Shown: piece by piece, positions 23,092 to 34,164 of the stretch
How positions within the stretch are numbered: the stretch's first letter is position 1
Layout: the number at the start of each line of letters is the position of its first letter
Source: Morella rubra
Taxonomy: Eukaryota > Streptophyta > Magnoliopsida > Fagales > Myricaceae
Reading direction: 5' to 3'
Assembly (NCBI GenBank): GCA_003952965.2
Contig: CM025855.1
Coordinates: 10,574,174-10,638,173, forward strand
Length of the DNA stretch: 64,000 nt
Translations under genes and position numbers: made by a program
The notes under the pieces: model-generated
What the model saw: only the letters and a program-made list of their open reading frames with translations
Told to the model about the DNA's origin: nothing
Databases searched by the model: none

Positions 23092-23220
23092 TAAAAAACT
23101 CCAGAATAAAATGATTTTCCTTTCATCACATATTCACGCGTAGAAGAGAATATATTTATACAGGACTGAAATGTGATGCTGGAGGATCCGAGCTAGAGGA
23201 TGATGAGCTGTCAGATAACA
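23092..23220 (-). repeat. Short 5' LTR of the Ale-like copia element
   Basis: About 129 bp lie between TGTTATCTGACAGC (minus strand, starting at 23220) and the primer site at 23091-23081. It holds a TATA-like TATAAATATATTC near 23150 on the minus strand. The 3' copy is not in the window. Confidence 0.55.
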
Positions 23221-23709
23221 CATTGATGGCGCTGAGATACCTTCAGTTGGCAGATTAGTGCAAAGATGGAAGGAAACGTTGAATTTTCAGTAATTGGGGT
23301 AAGTTTGAGTGTGCTTCGGTATTTTAGCCATATCTTTGACTATGGGTATCAGAATCACGCGTATGACCCCAATTCGGAAAGCTCTTTCCGGCGCGCACAT
23401 CTTCGCAACTATTTGAGTGTGTTACGCTTTGGTGATTGTCATTTTCGACCTCAAATTCCACCATTTTCCTTTTTGAATCCTTAATTTTAACTTTTCTTTT
23501 CATTTTATGGTAATTTTACATTTATTGATTATGAGACGATTTTGGACCCGATTTGAGCCAGAGTTTTGGTAGACTATTTCTTTTTGCATGTATTTATTTT
23601 TGGCCTGTTTAATGAAATTTTGTCAATTTTGGTAAAATTCTCTATTGGACAAATTTTAGCTATATATCCCAGCTTGTGGGTAAAGGTTTTGACATTCTTG
23701 ATTATTCAT
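23221..23709. other. Non-coding stretch, possible old LTR fragment
   Basis: Contains phrases like CTTCGGTATTTTAGCCATATC and GGAAAGCTCTTTCCGGCG, reminiscent of gypsy LTR interiors, but no ends or repeats were found. No gene is supported. Confidence 0.3.
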
Positions 23710-24909
23710 TGTGAGTCCAAATAACAACCCAAGAGGGGGATGAATTGGGTTAAACAAATTATTAGACTTTTTCCAATAAAGACGCAGATTTGAAAAATAC
23801 TTAATACTATATAAGACGAAGAACAATAAATGATAGGAATACAGTAAGAGAGATAAGGAAGAGAGATAACACCGCAATTTTTAGGTGGTTCGGCCAAGAC
23901 TTACATACATCCACTCCCAGGGCTATTGCCTTCCTTGGGCTTCTCTACTATAATCCAATAATGTTCACAACTTAGCTTCCGGGTGCTAAGTAACCTTACA
24001 AGAGTTTTCTCGAGTTCACTCTTCAACTCGAATCACAAATCTCAAAGCCTATGAGATTTCTTCTATCCTCACGAGTAGGCCCAAGTGTATCCCACACTTA
24101 AAGGTTTTTCAAAGGTTTAATGATAGGAATGATAAAAATAGCTCTAAAAATTAGATCAGCAAAACAATGCTCAATAAATGGCTACAAGACAAGATCTGAT
24201 AGTGATGGCAGCAAGAAAGTAGCAGATCTCTTGGGAAACATGTAGCTTTGTTCTTTTGCGCTTTTCTCTCTTTTTGGAGGCTAGGTCAAAATTGATGATG
24301 GTAAAGATGTAAAAGATGTCTTTTCTCTCTTAATAATGTAGTCTTTATAAGTCTTCAGTCTTGGGGAAGGGCCTTTTTGGAATATTGGAGAGATGCCCTA
24401 AGTGCCACAACGTCTTGATTTCCGTGCTGAGTCATAGTTTTAAAAACAGGGTTCTCGCAACATGTGTCGACACATATATGCCTTGTGTCGACATCATTTT
24501 CAAGTTTGGAACTAACTCGCAGGTGCCTGTGGCATGTGTCGACACTTCCGTACATGTATCGATACCATCTTCTCATGTGTCGACACCATCAAAATGACAT
24601 CCTGGCAACTGTGCAATGTGTCGACAACATCTTGGCAGAAGAAGATTTTTAGCTTTTTTTGATATGCAATCCTTTCCATTTCAATATGAAAACTCCTACA
24701 ATGAAAAATACAATAGTTTAGGTGCATCCCATGATGTTTAAATTGAATATAGGACGTAATAAACTTGAGAGAGATTTAAATACAATTGAGTATTATTGAT
24801 TGAATAATGGATTGATAACCACATATTCTAAACATACTTCAAAGCTATTTTGTCATTTGTTATCATCAAAATTGAGTTAGACAGCTCAAGAAGCAATCTT
24901 GAGCTAACA
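23710..24909 (-). mobile_element. Solo SIRE-type copia LTR with 5-bp target-site duplication
   Basis: The block is 1200 bp with TG...CA ends. On the minus strand it starts TGTTAGCTCAAGATTGC and ends CTCTTGGGTTGTTATTTGGACTCACA. The same start and end phrases delimit the LTRs of the SIRE element at 34165-46567. It is flanked by identical TTCAT at 23705-23709 and 24910-24914. No internal region is present, so it is a solo LTR left by recombination. It carries the TGTCGACAC words typical of the other SIRE LTRs here. Confidence 0.9.
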
Positions 24910-25249
24910 TTCATAATTCTCTTAATATTAGAGATGTTTTCTATCTGTTTTTGGGCGTATCTCTTGTATCTTTGTTGTGGATTATTGGGAGAACTAGCTT
25001 GCAGAATAATTCTCTATTCGCTCGGTGTCAAAATGCTAACAACTAGAGAATCTTGTTCCCTGGTATTATGGTAAGAGTAACATGTATAGAATATTATGGT
25101 TACAATACACTATTCTAGAACAGCTCAAAGAGTTGATGAGGTGTGTTGACACGGTGTTGAAAAAGTTGAGGTAGATGCCACAGCTGCTGATGACTGAGCT
25201 TTAACACTCTTGAGAATTCATTTTCTAATAGATAAAAAATGGGTGAGTT

Positions 25250-25735
25250 TCGCATCAAGTTGATCTTCAGCTCATCTAGAAATAACATCAAAGTGTTGGT
25301 GAACATTCTAAAGCCTTTAAAGCTCTCTGTGATCAGCTTGTAACGGCCCCCCCAGTTGATGATACGGATAAGTCTCATTAGTATTTACTTGGTCTTGGCC
25401 CTTCTTTTGCAACTTTCTCTACTGCTGTGTTTTCAGTTCCCACCTCTTCCTTGTTTCAACGACATTGTACCTAAAGCTGGAAGTCATGAAATCTTTATTA
25501 AGTCGATTGAGAATACTACTAGTACTCTTTTGGCTTTAACTACCCAACGAGGAGGATGTTGGAATCACTAGGAAAATAGTACTCCCTCGGCCAATCTTGT
25601 TGAAGCTTTTTCATCTTGTACCATCAACGATACTCCCACTTTGGACTGGTACACAGGCATAAGAGCCTCTGCTCACACAACAAATGAACTTGCAAACCTA
25701 GACAATGTTAGCCATACAGTGGCAGATATGAAGTA
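25250..25735 (+). pseudogene. copia gag-protease scrap
   Basis: Frames around 25290-25450 give KALCDQL, VDDTDKS and LGLGPSFATFSTAVFSVP, a copia gag signature. Near 25645 DTPTLDWYTGIRASAHTTNEL is a damaged protease active-site region (the usual D-T-G has become G-I-R). Stops and frameshifts occur throughout. No LTRs were recognised nearby. Confidence 0.6.
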
Positions 25736-26724
25736 ACCATTGCCAATGGAGTGACTCTTCTCATCATTCACATCGGTTCTTTCTCATCTCTTTCTCTTAA
25801 ATTTTCAGATGGTCCTTGTTGTTCCACAAATCTCTAAAATATTTATTTATATTAGTAAATTTGCATTTGATTATCCCAATTATTTCAAAGATATATTCTA
25901 TGAGTTAATTTCAAAAATAGAAGTCCAAACTTTATTTTAAAATTAATTTTGACTTACCGGAAGGACTATCGGTTGCACACCGGTTGTAACCTGTAAAAGA
26001 ACCAAAATTTCACCCCTTTGTTTTAACCGGATTCACTACCTCACGACACCTATCGGACCACTAAGTAAAACAACTGCCTCCATTTGTCTTATTGGATGTA
26101 ACCGTTCTAAAGCCCTAAGTTGTTAAGCGACTATTTTAAGTGAAATTCACTACTGGATTCAGTTTCAATCAGTAAAAAATATTCCAGATCAAATCTAAAA
26201 TTTTGTTATAATGTCAATGGCAACAGGTACTAGAGTACAACATTTAGAATATGTTTTAATTTAAAATGCTAAATTCCGTTACGGGATCCACGGTCACAGG
26301 TACTGAATCCAATAGTATATGGTGTTCGGTCGACCGGTAGTTCTAAAATTACTCAACTTGAAAAAAGACTATTTTTTAAATGGGGTCTTTAAAAGAAAAC
26401 TTTCATAGACGTTTCTAAGCTTGCTGAACTTTACAATTTCATCTACAAACTTCTTTGAGCCTTGGTTTTCAATTGACAAAGCTTCCATACAAAATCGATG
26501 TTCTTCAACCCTTCTTTTTTTATGTGAGCTTGTGAGATAGATCTTTGACTGTATTAATCTACTATTATAGAGAGTTATACACTAGATTGTTCTTAAGTTT
26601 TGTGTAAAAGTTATTCTCTTGACTACAAGGGGCTATAGTGGAAATCCATCAATTGCTTACTTGGGATTCAATACTTGCATTTTTGAGGTTTGTCGAAAAA
26701 AGTTTAAAACTTAATTTACCCCCT
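25736..26724. other. No feature recognised
   Basis: AT-rich sequence with scattered ACCGG words and no supported frame, repeat end or RNA gene. Confidence 0.5.
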
Positions 26725-27120
26725 TTTATGTTACCTTAATCGTGGGATTTCACGGCCCATATGTATGAGTAAAAATCGATCAATCCCCCTTTGATTTAAC
26801 TGTTAAATCAAATGGAAGTTATGTGAATTGACCGAAATGCCCTTCCAGATAAAATTAGAAAAAATAAAAAATGAAATGGAAAATAAAAAATAAATAGATA
26901 AAGATAATATAATTTATATATTTTTATTTAGAAGATATTTTGTGTTCGAATTTTTCATTGTTTTTAGTAATTTTGCGTTGAAGAAGCATTTCAATCATTT
27001 TTCTTGTGGTTTAACTGTCAAAACGAATGAATGAGGGGTGTAATCAAACAAATTGGAACTCCAATTGATTTTTGCTCATAAATACACTCTAAATTGGGTT
27101 ACTCCAAAACATAAGACGGT
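26725..27120. mobile_element. TIR element remnant related to the outer MITE at 4364-5447
   Basis: The left arm contains TATGTATGAGTAAAAATCGATC and a GACCGAAATGCCCTTCCAGAT stretch. The right arm carries the inverse GATTTTTGCTCATAAATAC, and the intervening words match the arms of the 4364-5447 element (ATGAGTAAAAAT, AAATGCCC.TCC). Boundaries are approximate and no target-site duplication was confirmed. It lies a few hundred bases downstream of the NPF gene. Confidence 0.45.
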
Positions 27121-27552
27121 CAAGATAAATAAATCAATTTATTTGGTGTAAACATTTCCATCCCAAATGAAATGATAAGTTTTATTATGCTTCCTCGTTA
27201 CAATTTGAATGGATCATTTTGAGACACTTTTTATTTTTTTGTCCCTCTTCCCTCGGGAATATCTCCTTATAGCATGATTGTCATTCCAACGAAGAATCGG
27301 TGGGTACGACCATTCTATCCTTATTTCCCCGATCGAACGAACATATATAGTTGTTAGGGCCAAAAGCTAGTCCCTCGCAATGGATGAAATCTTTATTGGT
27401 ACCATTTTTTTTTGTCAAGTGAGCGAAAACTCAAACAATCTCTCTTTTCCCAAGCTTTTTGATAAATTTCCAAAAACTTACGACTTAAACATCAGGTTAA
27501 ACAAAACCTCTTGAACCCCGTACATATTGGCTTCTTAGATGAGCTGGCAACC

Positions 27553-30203
27553 TCAAGAAGTCTTCTTCTCTTTGTATATTTTGGCACAAACAATATACAC
27601 CAGAAGATTTAAGAAGCTGAGTCCCGCTAATAACCAGAAAAAATAGTCCATATGACCCTCATTCAAGTTATTTGGTATCCATCCAGGCTTCCCTCCCTTT
27701 GTCGTGTAAGAGGTTACGATGGTAAGAAGTAAAGTGCTCACATAACTCCCCAATGAATTAGTGAGCAGTGACAATGCGCTGCATAAACTTCGCATGGCAT
27801 CTGGTGCATGCTCATAGAAGAATTCGTGCTGCCCAATGAATGTGAAAACCTCCGCGGCAACCAACAAGAAATATTGTGGAACTTGCCAAAAAATACTGAT
27901 TGGTAGAGCAGACTCCTTGTGAACCAACCCAAGCTCTCTTGCAAGATGCAGTCGCTTCATCTCTAGTATAGCAGCAGCTGCCATGCTCAGGATTGAAAGA
28001 ACAAGGCCAATTCCCATTCGCTGCACCTCGGAAATGCCCTTCTCCTTCCCAGTAAACTTCCTTGCAATTGGGACCAGAACTATGTCGTAGATGGGGATCC
28101 AAATAATGATGCTGATGATGGCAAAGATTGATAGAGAAGCAGGAGGAATGGAGAAAGAACCGATGTGTTTGTCCATCGTCTTCCCTTGCTCAACAAACAA
28201 TGTAGACATTTGGCATAAGCAGCGGAGAAGATGATTCCGGTTGCCCAGATTGGAAACATACGGATCAGGATTTTCAGTTCCTCCACTTGTGTAACAGAGC
28301 AAAGCCTCCATGAACTCAATGAGTCGGGGTTGCTTTTCTCAGCCTCTGATATTATAGCAGCTTTATCGAGGAACCTACGAAAGAAAGAAAAAAAGTTCAT
28401 TAGAATTTCGTTTGTGGAGCAAATTTTTGTTTTCAGTCGAAGAATCCAGAAAACAATACGTCTGAATTTCCTTTCAGCAGTCGAGAAGTATCTAGACAGT
28501 TCATAGTGACTAAAGGTACCAAAATTCAGGGGAATGAAGAAGGAAATTACTCCAGTCCATCACTGTGCTCCAGTTTACGGCTTCCTTTGATTGCGGATCT
28601 TTTGTCTTGTGCTTCATAGAGGAGATTACTATCCGTTGGGACCACCAGCTTCCACTTGTGGAATGATGCAACAAAAACCTGGCAAATTCTTGTGAGAGGG
28701 CTTCCCGCTGGTTTTTGAAATCTATAGAATCCAGTTCCTGAAAAGAAACTCAAAATAGCAATGCCCATAAACAATGATGGAACGCCAAATCCTAGAACCC
28801 AGCCAGCATTGTCTTGGAGCCACACCAGAAAACTACTTGCGACAAGAGCACCAACGTTGTTAGAGAAGTAAAACCAGTTGAAGTAGGGTCCCTTCTTTGC
28901 CTTTTCCTTAGGATCGGTGTCATCAAATTGATCTGGTCCAAAGGGCCAAATACACGGTTTGACACCCCCAGTCCCAAGTGCAACCAGATATAGTCCAGTG
29001 AAGAATACAGCATACTGAGATGTTGTAGCTGAAGGGCATACGGAGTCCACACAGTCAGCAGGCTTCAATGCAGAAACTGATGCCGACAGTGTCAGTGTAC
29101 ACATTCCCTAAATAAGCAATTATCCAACATTAGGAAAGAATCGAGTAAATTCATGAAAGAAGTAGAGTTCATCTTAGGTTTACCAGAAAGTATATTGTGG
29201 AGAAGACACCGATAGTCCAATATCTTCCTAAGAAAGTATCGGCCAAGATACCACCGAGGAGTGGAATGAAATAGCAAGCGCCTTTCCAGTTATTAATATT
29301 TTTTGCAGCAGAAACGTTTCCTTCATGTAATCTGTCAGTGAGATAATTGACAAGATTACTGGAGATCCCAAAGAATGCCAAACGCTCACAGCATCCAAAA
29401 CCTGTACTTGGTATTACAATCTGTCAGAAAATGAATAAAAGTATTACAGGCTTGAGGAATTTGCGTTAGACGAATAGTAACCTAGAACAAAGGGGCATGC
29501 TTTCCACAGTCCAGTTTTCTTCTTTAGAGCAGGCCTCCCCTTGAAGTCAACCGAGTCGTCTCCTGTGCAGAGTCCTCTGCTTTCGTTCTGAGAATATCAT
29601 GCTACAACATCAAAACTATTGAAGTCCAATAGGAGGAAGGAAAAAAAAAAAAAAAACAAAAACAAAGCAAAAGAAACAGCAACAAAAGAATTGACAAGTG
29701 AAATTCCGACAAAGGGAACAAAAATCATATTCTAATGAACTCGACATGTTAGGCAATATATGCTTTCAGATAAAGATTGAACTCAGAAAGTTACAGATTT
29801 ACCACAAAGGAGTCGATTTTTTCGGAGGCATTGGCGTGAAAAATCTGATCTAGAATGAGTGGAATATGCTTCCAAATTAATTATTAGCGAAGTCTATTTG
29901 GAATTAGTAAGTTCCAAATTGAAATATTCAACTTCATTTTACTTGCAAACTTTTTGTGGGAACTAAAATTTTTTATTACCCGACAGACAAAAAAACAAGA
30001 AATTTTTGAATAGGAGTGCTATAACGTCAGTTTCTTCTTCAAATTTTGAACTGAAACCAAAAGTTTACAAACATTTCTTTGTGTGTGTGTGTGTGTTGGG
30101 GGGGAGTGGATCACCCCCACGCAGCCATTAATGATGCAGAGTGGTTTACCTGTAGATGATCATCTCCCGGAAGCGACAGTCTCCCTTCGTCAAGAGAGGC
30201 CAT
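27553..30203 (-). pseudogene. NPF8.3: NPF8.3-like (NRT1/PTR family) di/tripeptide transporter gene, five exons, one frameshift
   Basis: Exons on the minus strand are 30203-30150, 29587-29482, 29401-29184, 29107-28551 and 28374-27553, all joined by GT-AG introns in consistent phase. With one missing base restored the length would be 585 codons, the usual size for the PTR2/NPF8.3 group. NPF8 members are proton-coupled plasma- or vacuolar-membrane di/tripeptide carriers with 12 membrane spans. Family signatures seen are [45 protein letters not shown] and APDAMRSLCSAL. Exon 5 lacks one base at about 28210-28212 (GCC.AA.ATG), which shifts the frame and stops at 28080. This gives about 409 residues without the last membrane spans. 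The ExxER proton-coupling motif reads GCCER, and YDR and GQLEFF are also altered. An assembly error remains possible for the single base. Confidence 0.88.
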
Positions 30204-30423
30204 CTGTTTCTATTCCCTTGCTCTCTTTTACCTTTTCTCTTTCCTCCTCTTGGAACTGATCAAAGATAAAGAAGTATAATTCAACGGTACCACCAGAAAG
30301 AATATAAAGAAGTATGTATAGGCAATGCCAGAGGCGGAGATAATTTACAAATAAAGCCTGCGCCAAGAAATCATCTATATCGTCTTTCAAGGAGAAGCAT
30401 GCCATTTCTTCCTCAAGCTGCAA
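30190..30423 (-). other. Upstream open reading frame overlapping the NPF start codon, copy B
   Basis: A 77-codon frame ends 14 bases inside the NPF coding exon, out of frame with it. It is collinear with the 71-codon frame at 475-690 in copy A. No known protein family is recognised. If transcribed with the NPF leader it would be an inhibitory overlapping uORF; that is inference. Confidence 0.3.
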
Positions 30424-30640
30424 GCCTTGTTCAATTTTATCTCAACTTACCATTGACAACAATTTATCAAAGCTATAGGTCAATGCGGAAACAGAGTAGA
30501 TGCTATCTTAGAATCCCTTTAAACAGCAGAAGTACAGCAAGTGGATAACGAAAAGGGAAATGTGGTTGGCCGTATGGACAAGAAAGCTTGAAAACCTTGA
30601 GAGGTTACCAAAAAGGAAGCATGTTGTTTATCCATCAATA

Positions 30641-32150
30641 GTCCTCTCGTTTAGACATAGCTTAAAAAAAGTCCTTAGTTGAGCTTGCGGTTCCAAATAA
30701 TAATTATAGATGACACGCGAAACCGGTTGAAAAGACCAACAATGACAAATAAAATAAGAGGCGACAAACCAATAGAAAAGTGGAAGAAAATAAATTTACG
30801 AAATCGCGTTGAAGAGAATTGTCTTGACAAATAAAAATGGTAGACAAAAAATCCATAAAGGAGCAAAATATATCAATCACGTGGACTAATAACGGTTCTA
30901 CATGCCACTTAGGTCCTCCAATTGGACAATTCGACCAAAAAAAAAAAAAAAAAAAAAAAACGATAAAGTATAAAAGTTGGAAAAAATACTTGGTTTTGTC
31001 CTCATTTCAAAAATTATCTTCGAGTTTTGCAATGGACAATAGGGACTTGATAGAGACTTGAGAAAAGCCAGTGGCGAATCCATAAATGCAATCGAAAGGG
31101 GATAAACTCCTAAAGAAAAATGACAAAAAAAAATTTACTACGTAATGCAAAAAAATGTCGTAAGAGTTAAAATATAAAAAATTAAGGACTAAAAACACTA
31201 TAATTTTTTTTTTTTAAGCAAAGGGTGAATTGTTAATTTTAAAAAAAGAAAAAGAAAAAAGAGGTTGGACTGATTAACGAGCTGGGCTGGGCTACTTGGG
31301 CCTAGGGGGCGGGCTGAGGCATCTGGGCAGGTTGAGGGGGGAGGGCTTGGTAAAAAAAAAAAAAAAAAAGGTGTAAAATTTTTTTTTGGGGAGAGCCAAC
31401 TGGAGCGATGGCCCCTGTTCGTTCCCCTTGCCTCCGCCTACGAGAAAGCCATAAGGGCGGCCACAAGGAAATCTTGAAGGACTGAGGCTCGACATGCCAA
31501 ACATGGGGCCATGTATGTCGGCCGATGCCGAGATGAGGTTGTCCGAGTCCATCTAGGAGGTGGCAGTCATGTGCCTAGCACATGCCCGCATGGTTTGCAC
31601 ACACTTGGGGCATGGCTTGCCCCGCGCTTGGCAGGCGCTTTGCCTAGTGACAACACATGCATGTAAGGCTTGCGGCCGACCCACTTGACCAGATCCGCCC
31701 CACTGAAGGTGGCTTGCAGCCACCTCACGATGGGGCAAAACTCAGCCCCACTCGACCTTCAGCAAGGTGGAAATGCATGGGAGGAAATAGTTTTTTTTGT
31801 GCGATTTACGTCCAATTACGTTTTTTTAGTTTACCGTAGTTGATTAAATGTAAATAAATTTGATTTGTTTTGATTAAACCAACATTTTATTTCATTCAAT
31901 TCAACTATGTAATTTTGTATTTTATTAAATTTGTATTATTTCTTTATTTATTTATTTAAATTTGTTATTTACAATTTTGTATCAGTCTATATTAGTTTCG
32001 TATTTTTTTTATGTGACCTTGAATATGTGATTTGATGAATTGGACATGTAGCCCAATATTATTGGGCATGTCGTATTAATCTGTTAACTTTGGACGGCAA
32101 ACAGATGAAAGAAATTTTTTTTGTTTTTTTCTCTTTGTCCAAACCTTAAG
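30641..32150. mobile_element. TIR-bounded element, copy B
   Basis: The left end is GTCCTCTCGTTTAGACAT and the right end, inverted, is CTTAAGGTTTGGACAAAG. This is the same element as 926-4270 in copy A but without the second left end, and with an extra insertion at 31071-31441. No transposase frame. Confidence 0.4.
31071..31441. mobile_element. Small DNA transposon present only in copy B
   Basis: The insertion of 371 bp begins GTGGCGAATCC and ends CTTGCCTCCGCCTAC, a short imperfect inverted pair (GTGGCGAATCC / GTAGGCGGAGGC). It is flanked by GAGAAAAGCCA at 31060-31070 and GAGAAAGCCA at 31442-31451. Copy A has one uninterrupted GAGAAAGGCCA at about 1348, an empty site. The size of the duplication fits a Mutator- or hAT-type element. 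Non-coding. Confidence 0.75.
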
Positions 32151-33267
32151 ATTGTGTCTATGATCTACTGCAAAATACAACGATCATTTTGAAATGAAGG
32201 CAAAACTAAGGGATAAAAAAAGAGTCTTTAACCTTAAAAAAAAAAAAAATGCCAATGGTTTGAGAACACAACCGAAGGAAATCAAGCTGCCACATCATTG
32301 TCACAGTCAATGTGCATAACTTATGTTTCATGAATGTATGGATAATAGTTTTAGAAATTTGAAATTTTAAGTTGATTTTCAAACACACATAAGGACCCAT
32401 TTAAGATAGTGCTTAACAGACGAGCATTCTCTATAATTCCTTACCTGAATTATATAGTGCAGTCCGTAGAAAAACAACTCAGACATGAATTCAATATACA
32501 TAAAATATTATAGTACCCACAGTATCTGAAGTTAAATAAGAGTAGAATTAGGTAGTGTTGGACTCACATATTGTGTCTTTGTATGCATTATACCATATAA
32601 TTTAAGTTAGATAGTCTGATTTTGAAAAAAGATCCTCTCTAATTTAATGACAAAATTATTCAATTTGAAGAAAAAAAGACAATATGAATTCAATGCTATA
32701 AGACTCACACTGCCATAAAACTAATACAGGCAACATGAATATTGTAGAGCTAATATGCTGCGTTTTTCTCCTGCCGATTGGACCATCTAATTCGAACAAT
32801 AAATTGGAGATAATTCTAAATCATATTGATTCTAGTAAGAATGTAATTTGAAAGGATTGAGATCCTCCCCATTTTACTGACTAAATTTGATGCTCCAATT
32901 GAGAGAGAGAAAGGCGTAATATATATGGCAACATTGAATGTTATAGTGCCTACGTGTTGTATCTCTCTCTAAAAATTGGACTATAGTTTAGTAATTTGAG
33001 GAGTATCCTGATTCAACCTTGAAATCACACTGTAAAAGACTCACACGTAAGAAAGCAGAGATTTTAAGTGATGTTGACGGTTAACTGCCTAAATGTCACA
33101 CGTTTGATAAAACGACAAGATCAATAGATTGTTTATACAAGATTATTGGAGTTCAACTTTAATGTACTTTTGAATGCATAAAGGTAGTATCTTTAATTTG
33201 TTATCTATACATATATTTTCGAACATTGGCAGAAGATACTTGAAAAGTCATAATATTTTGTATCTTA

Positions 33268-33511
33268 TCCCCGGCTCTTATCCTAGTTCTACTCCAACTG
33301 TTCTTCCTCCAAGGCTATAAAAAAGAAAGGTACGCCTTCCTTGTTAGACACGCTTTACGACGCTTTAGAATATACATTCACTGAGCTCAAAATCTCCGAC
33401 TTTGACATCAAAGGATTCCTCTTAGTGTCACCACCATTGCTCCTTTTTTGCAGGTTCATATACTAGGCTTTGGGCTTGCGGATCATTGGCTCATTTGGTG
33501 ATTTTGGCATC
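33268..33511 (+). mobile_element. Tat-type LTR 3' fragment
   Basis: The words CTTTGACATCAAAGG, TTTTTTGCAGGTTCAT and TGGTGATTTTGGCATCA match in order the tail of the Tat LTR at 6800-6917. The sequence after GGCATCA is not Tat gag, and the start of the LTR is missing. It begins exactly where the duplicated flank ends, as the Tat LTR does in copy A. Confidence 0.55.
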
Positions 33512-33721
33512 ATCAAGTAGGATAAACTCACCAGGAAGAAGATTAATATATACCGGACTAGGTACTTATATCTCGAGATATGATGTTGCGGTACTTGCCA
33601 ATTAATGATATCATTTTGTGCTTTGTCAAACCCAAAGGAGATAATTTAAAGTATTCTCTTATGCTTTTATCAATAGTTGAAAGATTATCCTCACAAATCG
33701 TTGGTGGCCACACCAAAATTA

Positions 33722-34070
33722 AGGAAAATCTTCACTTCTAGCTCCTGAACTATCACCCAAATATCATTTTCCGGCTAAATTATAAATTTCATCATATTTA
33801 GCCCCTTAACTACCAAAATACATCAATCTATATTTTCTTATGTGAAAGAGGTGCTTGCTTTATGAAACTTTGCCCTACCAAAATATTGTCGATATTGTGC
33901 TATGTAGTCTATTTTCTATACATTTCACCCGCAGGATCTTACTAGAGGGAGAACAATATATAGTAATGCATTTTGATAGTTTGAGAGCTAAATATGATAA
34001 AGTTTGTAGTTCAAACAGATAAATAATATTTTGGTTAAAGTTCAGACCGGGCTACAAGTGAAGATTCTCT
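33722..34070. mobile_element. MITE with about 110-bp TIRs
   Basis: The left arm AGGAAAATCTTCACTTCTAG and right arm (inverted) AGAGAATCTTCACTTGTAG begin a long imperfect inverted repeat. It includes TTTATCATATTTAGC-type words on both sides. Flanks CAAAATTA (33714-33721) and CAAAATCA (34071-34078) match at 7 of 8 bases, a likely target-site duplication. It is 349 bp and non-coding, and lies just before the SIRE element. Confidence 0.7.
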
Positions 34071-34164
34071 CAAAATCAATAATTCTTCTTCTGTTTTTTT
34101 ATTGGTTGAAGAAATGCATTGCATACTGTTACTTCTTACGTCTCAATAGCTTTGACTAAAAATT

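Larger units (their letters stand above)
21145..23220 (-). mobile_element. Ty1/copia element, Ale/Retrofit-like, 5' part only
   Basis: On the minus strand the order is LTR (23220-23092), primer site TGGTATCAGAG (23091-23081), gag (23040-22183), degraded zinc-knuckle and protease. Integrase follows to 21145, where the sequence breaks off. RT and RNase H are missing. At the break the sequence joins a 50-bp repeat shared with 20752-20801, next to the CACTA-type gene. Many stops and frameshifts show it is dead. Confidence 0.8.
29699..33267. repeat. Segmental duplication, copy B
   Basis: Direct, highly similar counterpart of 1-6529. The alignable unit starts in NPF intron 1 (where copy A meets the window edge) and continues through exon 1 and the upstream flank to about 33267. 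It lacks the copy A segments 1558-3855 and 4364-5447 and has its own insertion at 31071-31441. The complete NPF gene to its left should also belong to the duplicated unit. Confidence 0.9.

Noticed and set aside
24355..24727. Several frames in the solo SIRE LTR
   Set aside because: The same GTCGAC-word repetition as in the other SIRE LTRs produces them.
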